This document shows, piece after piece, positions 13,746-20,426 of a stretch of DNA of 22,343 nucleotides. The number at the start of each line of letters is the position of its first letter. Within the stretch, counting starts at the first letter, position 1. Origin of the DNA: a virus; the IMG/VR virus record IMGVR_UViG_3300027784_000057, positions 1-22,343 of that record; one strand, given 5' to 3'. Under the pieces are notes generated by a model. That model was given only the letters and a program-made list of their open reading frames with translations. It ran no database searches and was not told where the DNA came from. Made by a program: the position numbers and the translations under genes.

Positions 13746-15715
13746 TGAGAAAGCGAGCCCCCTGGGGCAGTGACGTTATCCTCGACATGGACACTCTTCG
13801 TGCCCGTGTCGAGGAGGCGTCGCGCCATGATGCTTTCGCGTTCGACATCGAATCTCGTGGTGGCGCGAATTCTCCTTCTGACCCTGACGTTGCTGCGCTG
13901 GACACCATGCACAACGAGGTCACTTGGATTAGCATTACCGGACCTGCTGGTAGCATGGTGATACCATTTTCGCATCCCGTAGGGGAACTCATTGAGGAGC
14001 AGCGCAAGGTTAAGGAGCCTTGGTACGACTACGACAATCCCACGAAGACGGGCAAGCCTCGTAAGAAGTGGCGTACGGTCACCATACCCCCTGTCTTCTC
14101 GGATCCTCCCAAGCAGTTGTGGCCGGGGGATGTCTTCGAGGTCTTGGAGCCTCTGCTCTTTGACCCCGACAAGGTGAAGGTGGGATCGAATGTCAAGTTC
14201 GATGTCAAGTCTCTGGCGAAGTATTTCGACGGTCGTCTCATGCCCGGCCCCTACTGGGACACTGAGGTAGCCCAACACCTTATTGACGAGAATATGCCGA
14301 GTAAGGGTCTTAAGGCCCTGACGAAGCACTACTGCAACTTCGAGTATGCGGAGTTGGCGAAGAAGGGCTTGGATGGTCAGCCTTTCAGCGCGGTCGCGCG
14401 GTATGCCCTATATGACACGGTGTATGCCTGGATCGTCTACAGACGCCAGAGCGAGATCGTAGAGCGTGACTTCTCCGGTGTCATGCACCTGGACCAGGAC
14501 ACGCTTGAGGCTCTGATGCGCGCTGAGTACCGGGGTGCCTACATCGACGTAGACGCTCTCTCGGCCCTCAGCGAGCGTCTAAGCGCGCGCCTCGGGGAGA
14601 TCAAGGCGCTTGTGTGGAAGGACGCGCAGAAGGAGTTCAATCTTCAGTCCCGCGCCGACGTGGCCTGGTACGTGTACGAGCATAGAGGTCACGAGGTGAC
14701 GGAGTGGACAAAGGGTGGAAAGAACGTCGCCCCGAGTCCGAAGACTGACGAGAAGACTCTGACTCCTCTTGCTCGCACTGATCCTCACGTCGGATATGTG
14801 CTTGAGCACGCTTCTGTGCAGAAGATGTACGGTACGTACTCTGAGGGGATTCGTAAGTGGTTGGACGGCTCATGGGTGCATCCTTCGTTTCGGCTCGCTG
14901 CTGCACGTACGGGCCGTCTGTCCTGTGCGTCCCCTAACCTCCAGAATATCCCCGCCCCCGACACCGAGATAGGTGCGCTGGTCCGGGGCGTCTTCGTTGC
15001 TCCTCCTGGGCACCGTCTCGTGGTAGCGGACTACGGCCAGATCGAGCCCCGCACCCTCGCCCACTGTGCCGACGATCCTGCGATGCAGGAGGTCTTCCTG
15101 TCAGGGGAGGACCCCTATCGAGCCATGGGCGCGCTAGTGTACGGTAAAGTCCCGGACGAGATCACCAAGTCTGAGCGCAGCATCATCAAGGTCCTGCTCC
15201 TCTCGGTGCTCTACGGCGCTGGGCCGAGGTCGGTGTCCGAGACTTCTGGGGTGCCTCTACGGCAGATCGAGATGGCGCTGAAGGCGCACCGCCAGGCCTT
15301 TCCCGCCACCTACGGCTGGATGCGGCGGGAGATCGACAAGGCGCGCAAGCGTAAGCCCGTGCCCTACGTCGAGACCCTGCTGGGGCGTCGTCGTCGTCTT
15401 CCTGATCTGCTCCACCCGGACGAGGGAGTCATGGACCGTGCCCGACGCCAGGCGATCAACTCGATCATCCAGGGGTCGGCGGGGGAGATTATGAAACTCG
15501 CCCTTGTGCGCCTAGATCGATTGCTTGAGGACGGTATGAGCCTTACCGTGACCGTGCATGATGAGGTCGTCGTGACGACGCCTGAGGATCGAGCAGAGCG
15601 GTGCGCGGAGATCGTGGAAGAGGCTCTTGTCGGTGAAGAGATGCAGGAACTTCTATCAGTGCCGCTGGTGACAGATGCTAAGATCGTAGACAGTTGGGCC
15701 GAGGGTAAGGACTAA
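13745..15715 (+). CDS. polA: Family A DNA polymerase with 3'-5' exonuclease
   Basis: A 656-residue replicative DNA polymerase. Exonuclease motifs: FAFDIES (D34, E36), VGSNVKFDVKS and YALYDTVYAW. Polymerase motifs: motif A VVADYGQIEPRTLAHC (catalytic D429), O-helix ERSIIKVLLLSVLYG (R478, K482, Y490, the counterparts of E. coli R754, K758, Y766) and motif C VTVHDEVVV (D606). The residue matching E. coli F762 is Leu486. There is no 5'-3' exonuclease domain, so primer removal must come from elsewhere. The GTG start at 13745 overlaps the previous TAG. Strong, complete motif set; only the exact start is uncertain. Confidence 0.95.
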   Translation: MRKRAPWGSDVILDMDTLRARVEEASRHDAFAFDIESRGGANSPSDPDVAALDTMHNEVTWISITGPAGSMVIPFSHPVGELIEEQRKVKEPWYDYDNPTKTGKPRKKWRTVTIPPVFSDPPKQLWPGDVFEVLEPLLFDPDKVKVGSNVKFDVKSLAKYFDGRLMPGPYWDTEVAQHLIDENMPSKGLKALTKHYCNFEYAELAKKGLDGQPFSAVARYALYDTVYAWIVYRRQSEIVERDFSGVMHLDQDTLEALMRAEYRGAYIDVDALSALSERLSARLGEIKALVWKDAQKEFNLQSRADVAWYVYEHRGHEVTEWTKGGKNVAPSPKTDEKTLTPLARTDPHVGYVLEHASVQKMYGTYSEGIRKWLDGSWVHPSFRLAAARTGRLSCASPNLQNIPAPDTEIGALVRGVFVAPPGHRLVVADYGQIEPRTLAHCADDPAMQEVFLSGEDPYRAMGALVYGKVPDEITKSERSIIKVLLLSVLYGAGPRSVSETSGVPLRQIEMALKAHRQAFPATYGWMRREIDKARKRKPVPYVETLLGRRRRLPDLLHPDEGVMDRARRQAINSIIQGSAGEIMKLALVRLDRLLEDGMSLTVTVHDEVVVTTPEDRAERCAEIVEEALVGEEMQELLSVPLVTDAKIVDSWAEGKD

Positions 15716-15717
15716 TT

Positions 15718-16125
15718 ATGAGTTGGTGGCAGCAGAAACTCACGGGTGAGCCGAGCCCCCTGCGGGCTCCGGTGCAGAGTCAGCAGTCCTCTCCTCCTGC
15801 CCACGAGCCCTCTCCCCACGTTACCGAGGACGGGAAGATCGCGGTCTCTGACGCGACTGAGGTTTGGGGCGGTACTGAGGAGCAGCGGAATCGTTCTGGT
15901 CGCTGCGACGTGTGTGGGAGCACGAACTACTGGGAGATCCCCCAGCGTGGTACTTACGTACCGAAGTGCTTTGACTGTGGGCGCATCGTACAGTTCGGAT
16001 CCGACACGGGGACCGGCGGTTCGCAGCAGAAGGTAAACAAGAGCAATGAGGTTGCTGGCGCTGCCCGGCAGCCTAAGAGTTTCTATACCGGTGCCCACAC
16101 CAGTACTATCGTCGGACGTGTCTAA
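15718..16125 (+). CDS. Zinc-ribbon protein
   Basis: A 135-residue protein whose middle forms a zinc ribbon: C63, C66 (CDVCGSTNYW) and C84, C87 (PKCFDCGRIVQFG). N-terminal 50 residues are Pro/Ser/Gln-rich and probably disordered; the last 14 residues (FYTGAHTSTIVGRV) look like a short conserved tail. Such proteins lie next to polymerase and RecA in many actinophages with no proven function; DNA or protein binding is likely. It begins two bases after the polymerase stop. Confidence 0.7.
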   Translation: MSWWQQKLTGEPSPLRAPVQSQQSSPPAHEPSPHVTEDGKIAVSDATEVWGGTEEQRNRSGRCDVCGSTNYWEIPQRGTYVPKCFDCGRIVQFGSDTGTGGSQQKVNKSNEVAGAARQPKSFYTGAHTSTIVGRV

Positions 16126-16138
16126 GGGGGTGAGCCCC

Positions 16139-16183
16139 GTGGCGTGTAAGAAGAAGTCCAAGAAGAAGCCGAAGAAGAAGTAG
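16139..16183 (+). CDS. 14-residue Lys-rich peptide ORF
   Basis: GTG 16139 encodes MACKKKSKKKPKKK, nine of fourteen residues lysine. AAGGGGG (16124-16130) is about eight bases upstream, a good ribosome site, and a second site (GGAGAG, 16183-16188) follows for the RecA gene. It fills the only gap between zinc ribbon and recA. A basic peptide of this kind could bind nucleic acid, or the translation of it may help position ribosomes for recA. Real expression is not shown. Confidence 0.35.
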   Translation: MACKKKSKKKPKKK

Positions 16184-16190
16184 GAGAGCC

Positions 16191-17288
16191 GTGGCTACGA
16201 AGACGAGGGACAAGAAGGCGACGCTTGCGGCCATTGCCGCCGAACTTAATAAGACACATGGGGTCGGCACGGTGGTGCTGGGCTCCGAGATTAGTAATTA
16301 CGTCCTGCCGAGAATCACGACAGGTTCTCTAGCCCTTGACGTTGCGTTGGGCGGTGGCTGGCCCGCGAATCAATGGAATGAGGTTCTAGGGTGGGAGAGC
16401 ACGGGCAAGACGACTATTGTCCTCAAAAGCATTGCAGCGAACCAGGCCTCGGATCCCGATTGGGTTTGTGTGTGGGTTGCTGCCGAGCATTTTAACAGTG
16501 AGTGGGCTCGCGCCCTTGGGGTGGATCTCGATAGGGTCATCCTCGTAGAGGACAATCTGATGGAGGTTGGCTACGAGGCCGCGATTCGTTATGCGGAGAC
16601 CCGAGAGGTTGACTGTATCGTCATCGATTCCCTTCCTGCCATGGTGCCTGGGGACGAGGCCGAGAAGGGTATCGAGGAGATGACGGTGAGCGCGGCTGCT
16701 CGTCTCACCAACAGGTTCTTCCGCAAGGTCTCGAAGGCCATGCGGCGCTCGATGGTGGAAGAGGATCGTCCCATCACTGGCATCATCATCAATCAGTGGC
16801 GTGACCAGATCGGTGCGTTCTCCCCCAACCCTAATGTGACTCCTAAGACCTCTCCGGGCGGTAAGGGGAAGAATTTCTCCTATTACACCCGTATCGAGAT
16901 TCTTCGTGGCGATTGGCTGCGGTACAAGGGCACGCGGGTTGGTCAGGAGATCAAGTTCCGGGTTGTCAAGAACAAGTCAGCCGCGCCGATGAGGGAAGCC
17001 TTCGTCGATTTCTACTTCGAGCCCGTCGAGGGGTTCTCCGTAGGGGACTTCGACACGGTGAAGGAGGTTGCCTCTTGCGCTCTGTCTCTCGGTGTGCTAG
17101 AGCAGCCCCCTGGTACCCAGTCTGGTACCTACGTCTTCGAGGAGCGAGGGTACAAGCAGCGGGGCAAGGAGAACGTCTCTAAGGACCTCTCAGAGGACCC
17201 CGCCCTCCGTACGGCCCTGGAGTACGCCGTGAGGAAGAGACTGGCGCAGAAGGACGCTCCTGTCCTCTCACCGGAGGACGAGGAGTGA
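16191..17288 (+). CDS. recA: RecA-like recombinase
   Basis: A 365-residue strand-exchange protein. Walker A is GWESTGKTT (67-75, E. coli GPESSGKTT); the catalytic glutamate region reads VAAEHFNSEWARALGVD (E99); Walker B is VDCIVIDSLPAMVPGDEAE; the L2 loop and strand read NQWRDQIGAFSPN, TPKTSPGGKG, then YYTRIEI, matching RecA NQxRxKIG...GGxALKFYxSxR. It probably supports recombination-dependent replication together with the nucleases downstream. GTG 16191 follows GGAGAG. The stop overlaps the next GTG (GTGA). A phage RecA rather than UvsX is indicated by the closer match to bacterial RecA. Confidence 0.93.
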   Translation: MATKTRDKKATLAAIAAELNKTHGVGTVVLGSEISNYVLPRITTGSLALDVALGGGWPANQWNEVLGWESTGKTTIVLKSIAANQASDPDWVCVWVAAEHFNSEWARALGVDLDRVILVEDNLMEVGYEAAIRYAETREVDCIVIDSLPAMVPGDEAEKGIEEMTVSAAARLTNRFFRKVSKAMRRSMVEEDRPITGIIINQWRDQIGAFSPNPNVTPKTSPGGKGKNFSYYTRIEILRGDWLRYKGTRVGQEIKFRVVKNKSAAPMREAFVDFYFEPVEGFSVGDFDTVKEVASCALSLGVLEQPPGTQSGTYVFEERGYKQRGKENVSKDLSEDPALRTALEYAVRKRLAQKDAPVLSPEDEE

Positions 17289-17548
17289 GCGGGTACGAGG
17301 TCACTGGAGGGTGGGGATTGAGCACGTACAGGGTCAGGTCCCAGGACCCTCCTACCCACAACGACTCCCAGGACATCCAGTCGCTCGTCATGGAGGACAT
17401 CGCTGCCCGTAGGCGGGAGGGGATCCGAAAGTACGGCACTCCTCTCCAGGCTTGGAACGATAGGGATGCCATAGTAGACGCCTACGAAGAGGCTCTGGAC
17501 CTCGTCTGCTATTTACGACAATTGATCGAGGAGCGAGATGGCGACTAA
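17285..17548 (+). CDS. MazG-like nucleotide pyrophosphohydrolase
   Basis: An 87-residue protein starting at GTG 17285 (4-bp overlap with recA, ribosome site GGAGGACGAGGA). Residues 35-85 read VMEDIAARRREGIRKYGTPL, then RDAIVDAYEEALDLVCYLRQ, the pattern of the small phage MazG-like proteins, with acidic residues E68/E69 and D72 for metal binding. Such enzymes hydrolyse dNTPs or (p)ppGpp-like nucleotides; in phages they are thought to alter the host nucleotide pool. Only one half of the full MazG-type acidic motif is seen, so activity is inferred. Confidence 0.65.
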   Translation: MSGYEVTGGWGLSTYRVRSQDPPTHNDSQDIQSLVMEDIAARRREGIRKYGTPLQAWNDRDAIVDAYEEALDLVCYLRQLIEERDGD

Positions 17549-17870
17549 CGCAGAGAAGCGTAAGAGGCGGCGCTCGAAGATGCAGGAACTCGCTACTGCC
17601 GAGGCTTTCGAGGGCCGTACTACGCCTGCTTCTGGTGCCCTGTGGGGCTCGAAGGGTGACGTGGTTACCGACGCGGAGATGGTAGAGAATAAACGCACGG
17701 ATAAGAATCAGATCATCCTGAAGAAGTCAGATCTCAGGAAACTGTGGTCTGAGGCAACGGCGTCAGGCAAGGTTCCCTATATGGCAATCGAGATCGACGG
17801 AGACCGCTACGTGCTGCACGCAGAGGGAGACTTTCTGGAGTGGAGATATCGGAAGATGACAAGCGGCTAG
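17538..17870 (+). CDS. PD-(D/E)XK nuclease, probable Holliday-junction resolvase
   Basis: A 110-residue protein with the nuclease signature GALWGSKGDVVTDAEMVENK: D41, E50 and K52 form the D...ExK triad, followed by a DLRKLWSEATASGKVPYMAI helix-strand pair and DGDRYVLHAEGDF. The N-terminus is basic (EKRKRRRSKMQE). Size and order match the small resolvases of phage recombination modules; it would cut branched DNA after RecA action. ATG 17538 follows GAGGAGCGAG and overlaps the previous gene by 11 bp. A restriction-like nuclease of other specificity cannot be excluded. Confidence 0.7.
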   Translation: MATNAEKRKRRRSKMQELATAEAFEGRTTPASGALWGSKGDVVTDAEMVENKRTDKNQIILKKSDLRKLWSEATASGKVPYMAIEIDGDRYVLHAEGDFLEWRYRKMTSG

Positions 17871-18466
17871 ACCTAGAGGACATCTGGCCGGACTGGATGA
17901 GGCAGGGTAGGTGCTGGGGCACGGCTCCAGTCCCTACCCCTCTTCGGGTCGTGGCGCTGGTCGAGAACGGGAAGGAGATCCTGACCTGTGGTCATCAGGT
18001 GGACCCTATCTTTCCTCTAACCGAAGCGCCTGCTAGGTCGTACCACCGCCTGTGCGAGGAGTGTGGGGCCGATCCTGAGACCATCGATCTCTTCATGCCA
18101 CGGAAGGGGCCGGATTCGTACGAACAAACGAAGGCGGCGAAGAGTGTTTGTGACGGGTTCCGAGGCAAGGACGACCCCTGCCCGGTGCGTGAGGAGTGCC
18201 GTGAGTTCGCTATCACGACCGGCCAGAATCAAGGGGTGTGGGGTGGAACGAGCCCAGAGGACAGAGCAAGGATACGCAGGGAACGAGCGGGCAAGCCGCC
18301 AGTGAGGAGAGACCGTGGCCGCGAAGAAGTCGGATCTGTGGGGGCTCGTGAAGAGCCGGAAATCTTCAACGCAACTGCTCGGCCAGGTCGAGCAACACCT
18401 ATCGCTCCTCCGGGAAAGCGACAGGGATCAGACAGTACTACACCCCTCGGAGATGGCGAAGAGTGA
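17840..18466 (+). CDS. WhiB-like iron-sulphur protein with a zinc-ribbon-like insertion
   Basis: A 208-residue WhiB-family protein, likely a sigma-A-associated Fe-S regulator of host or phage transcription. Conserved elements: WPDWMRQGRC (first Cys, C25), LFMPRKG (85-90), AKSVC (C104), CPVREECREFA (C114, C120) and GVWGG with SPEDRARIRRERAGK. Two things are odd. About 56 residues between C25 and LFMPRKG contain an extra Cys/His set (TCGH at 49-52, LCEECG at 71-76) like a zinc ribbon. And C104 to C114 are ten residues apart instead of the usual C-x2-C, owing to an insert (DGFRGKDDP). GTG 17840 is used; ATG 17897 is a possible shorter start. The last 50 residues overlap the next gene out of frame. 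Confidence 0.75.
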   Translation: MEISEDDKRLDLEDIWPDWMRQGRCWGTAPVPTPLRVVALVENGKEILTCGHQVDPIFPLTEAPARSYHRLCEECGADPETIDLFMPRKGPDSYEQTKAAKSVCDGFRGKDDPCPVREECREFAITTGQNQGVWGGTSPEDRARIRRERAGKPPVRRDRGREEVGSVGAREEPEIFNATARPGRATPIAPPGKRQGSDSTTPLGDGEE

Positions 18467-19412
18467 TTGGTGCGCTCGACGTGCCTACTACCGAGTCACT
18501 GGCACGCCCGAGGAAGAGCGGAAGATCCACTACCGTCTGCGCTCGGTGTTTGACTATGGTGACGAACTCCATGAGAGGTGGCAGGGTCGTCTCTGGGACA
18601 TGGGGATCCTGTCAGGTACTTTCGAGTGCGTTGTCTGTTCCCGTCGGTGGGAGGACCAGAGCCCGGAGCAGTGTCCCTACTGTGAGACACCTCGTGGCGG
18701 TCTCGTCTATCGAGAGGTGCCGCTGCGGTCGGAAGAACTGAATATCTCTGGGCACGCCGATGGCGCGGTAGGTGACGCCCTCCTTGAGATCAAGACCATT
18801 GGCGTAGGCACGGTGCGGTGGGAAGCGCCTCATCTCCTGAAGAAGCACACGCACGAGACCGTCGAAGGTAAGAAGGTCATTGATGCCGAGGGCCTGTGGA
18901 AGTCGATCAACACGCCCTTCCCTTCCCACGTCCGACAGGGATTGATCTACCTTTTCCTCTCGGGCCTTAGCAAGATGATCTTCATCTACGACTCGAAACT
19001 CGATCAGAGTGCGAAGGAGTTCATCGTCCACCGAGACGATGAGCGAATCGCGCACCTTCTCGAAGACGCGGCGGCGATAGCAGCAGCGGTAGAAGCGGGT
19101 CTTCCTGTTGAGCACCCCGAGTGGGCGCACAAAGATCATGCGACATGCAAGGCCTGTCCGTTCTATAATCTGTGTTGGAACATTGAGACGGAGGGCAGTG
19201 ACGATGGCGAAGCCGACGTGGACGAAGAATCCGAAGGTAGAGAGAGCGCGGCAGGAGGCGAGGGAGCGCGACGAACTCGCTCGACGGGATCTCGAACTCG
19301 CCCCGAGGCCGAACGACGAGGGGATGGGGCCTCCGGGACTCCCGGAAGACGTATCCGCTTTGAGCGACGACGCCCTCGTCAGGATGATGACCGTCCTGAG
19401 CGGCTGGGCTGA
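18315..19412 (+). CDS. Cas4-like PD-(D/E)XK exonuclease with Fe-S cysteines
   Basis: A 365-residue RecB/Cas4-type exonuclease that would resect DNA ends for RecA. Motifs: VLHPSEMAKSDWCARRAYYR (C53, first Fe-S ligand), H86 region YGDELHERWQ, core ISGHADGAVGDALLEIKT (D149, E158, K160), QGLIYLFLSG and C-terminal CKACPFYNLC (C278, C281, C287), a four-cysteine Fe-S set. An extra zinc finger (C105, C108, C120, C123; FECVVCSRRW and QCPYCE) is inserted between H86 and the catalytic core. GTG 18315 follows GAGGAGAG. Residues beyond about 295 form a low-complexity Arg/Gly/Glu tail that overlaps the next gene by 209 bp in another frame. Conserved nuclease motifs lie entirely before that overlap. Confidence 0.82.
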   Translation: MAAKKSDLWGLVKSRKSSTQLLGQVEQHLSLLRESDRDQTVLHPSEMAKSDWCARRAYYRVTGTPEEERKIHYRLRSVFDYGDELHERWQGRLWDMGILSGTFECVVCSRRWEDQSPEQCPYCETPRGGLVYREVPLRSEELNISGHADGAVGDALLEIKTIGVGTVRWEAPHLLKKHTHETVEGKKVIDAEGLWKSINTPFPSHVRQGLIYLFLSGLSKMIFIYDSKLDQSAKEFIVHRDDERIAHLLEDAAAIAAAVEAGLPVEHPEWAHKDHATCKACPFYNLCWNIETEGSDDGEADVDEESEGRESAAGGEGARRTRSTGSRTRPEAERRGDGASGTPGRRIRFERRRPRQDDDRPERLG

Positions 19413-19731
19413 TTACCTCGAAGCCGAACTTGCTGCTGCCGAGGTCCATGAGCGTGGGTGCAATGACATCCTGGAGGTCATTGAGGCCGAGGGTCTGATT
19501 CGTAACTGGGGGGAGTCGGGCTCGGTCAATGTCGCCAAGGCGCGGGCCAAGGTCTCATCCTCCGAGGTCGTGGAGGCTCGGGACCAGGCGCAGGTTGCCT
19601 ACGCGCGCCGGAAGTACCTGACCACGATTTTCAACCGCGCTGAGAGGGGGGCCGCTCTTTTGAGCCGGGAGTTGACTCGACGCCTGGGCAGGGAACAAGT
19701 CACCCGTCGAGCCGACCGGTACTCGACATGA
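19204..19731 (+). CDS. Coiled-coil protein of unknown function
   Basis: A 175-residue mostly helical protein. The start ATG 19204 is chosen because GGAGGG (19190-19195) is correctly spaced; the longer frame (from 19108) would only cover nuclease coding sequence. N-terminal basic/acidic helix (RARQEARERDELARRDLELA), LSDDALVRMMTVLSGWADYL at 53-72, then two long helices and the ending RAERGAALLSRELTRR, which recurs in actinophage proteins of this size. No enzymatic motifs seen. It overlaps the nuclease by 209 bp and the next small ORF by 4 bp (ATGA). Function unknown. Confidence 0.65.
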   Translation: MAKPTWTKNPKVERARQEARERDELARRDLELAPRPNDEGMGPPGLPEDVSALSDDALVRMMTVLSGWADYLEAELAAAEVHERGCNDILEVIEAEGLIRNWGESGSVNVAKARAKVSSSEVVEARDQAQVAYARRKYLTTIFNRAERGAALLSRELTRRLGREQVTRRADRYST

Positions 19732-19874
19732 AGGTCAAGCGACGGTCTAAGAAGCCTTCTGAGCCCCCGAAGGAGAAGTCCTGGTGGTGCAAGAGGGGGA
19801 TGCCCCAGACGTGCCTCCACATGGCTCCTGTGCCCTGCTCGGAGCACCCCAACAAGGAGAACGCAGATGAGTGA
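19728..19874 (+). CDS. 48-residue Cys/His protein, possible zinc finger
   Basis: A small ORF of 48 residues beginning MKVKRRSKKPSEPPKEKSWW. It has an ATGA overlap with the previous gene and an 8-bp overlap with the resolvase start, which suggests translational coupling. After a basic N-terminus it carries C21, C29, H32, C37 and H40 in the stretch WWCKRGMPQTCLHMAPVPC, a spacing that could bind one zinc. Not a recognised family. Its continuity with neighbours and lack of any gap argue that it is a real gene. Confidence 0.55.
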   Translation: MKVKRRSKKPSEPPKEKSWWCKRGMPQTCLHMAPVPCSEHPNKENADE

Positions 19875-20370
19875 CGTGGTTGGAATCGATCCTAGTCTTA
19901 CGAGCACGGGCATCGCCTATGGGAGTGGACCCCTCCTCCAGACCCTCAAGCCCCCGAAGGGCGTGGACGGTGTGGAGCGCCTTGTCTGGATTCGAGATGA
20001 GGTCCCGTACATGCTAGAGGACTCCATCGTAGTGCTTGAGGGGTACGCTTACGGTGCCAAGCATCAGGCTCATCAGATCGGGGAACTGGGCGGTGTCCTC
20101 CGGGTGGCCCTCTACGAGCAGGGTGTTCCCACCTACATCGTGCCCCCGACGAAACTCAAGATTTTCGCTACGGGTAAGGGCAACGCTTCTAAGGACGTGG
20201 TAGGGTACGAGGCAGTGTCAAGGTTTGGCATCTCTCCTGGAGACAACAATCAGGCCGACGCCTTGTGGCTTTGGGAGATTGGTAATCATCTCCTTGGAAC
20301 TCCGACCATTGATCTTCCTAAGACGCACACGCGCGCCCTCGATGGAAAGATTACCCTTCTTCACTCTTGA
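19867..20370 (+). CDS. RuvC-like Holliday-junction resolvase
   Basis: A 167-residue RNase H-fold protein. Acidic catalytic residues: D8 in VVGIDPSLTSTGIAYG, E58 in IVVLEGYAYG and D131 in NNQADALWLWEIG, with PPTKLKIFATGKGNASKD between, a typical RuvC order. It would resolve four-way junctions formed by RecA. ATG 19867 follows AAGGAGAA. This is the second resolvase candidate in the module, beside the PD-(D/E)XK protein at 17538. It is the last gene of the plus-strand run, followed by a 56-bp gap with a dyad. Confidence 0.82.
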   Translation: MSDVVGIDPSLTSTGIAYGSGPLLQTLKPPKGVDGVERLVWIRDEVPYMLEDSIVVLEGYAYGAKHQAHQIGELGGVLRVALYEQGVPTYIVPPTKLKIFATGKGNASKDVVGYEAVSRFGISPGDNNQADALWLWEIGNHLLGTPTIDLPKTHTRALDGKITLLHS

Positions 20371-20404
20371 CTCTCCGTTAGTGGTAAGGTTACCTCAGTA
20401 ACGG
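20367..20404. promoter_or_regulatory. Operator-like dyads before spoVS
   Basis: A TTGACT box (20367-20372) is followed by nested inverted repeats: outer CCGTTA/TAACGG (20375-20380 and 20399-20404) and inner GGTAA/TTACC (20383-20387 and 20390-20394), with an alternative GTTAC/GTAAC pairing. TAAGGT (20385-20390) resembles a -10 box, but it is only 12 bp from TTGACT, so the promoter itself is uncertain. No T-run follows, so a terminator is unlikely. Confidence 0.4.
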
Positions 20405-20426
20405 CCTACTAGATGGAGACGAAACT

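Noticed and set aside
17110-17130. Short direct repeat CTGGTACC in recA
   Set aside because: Too short and explained by repeated codons for Gly-Thr.
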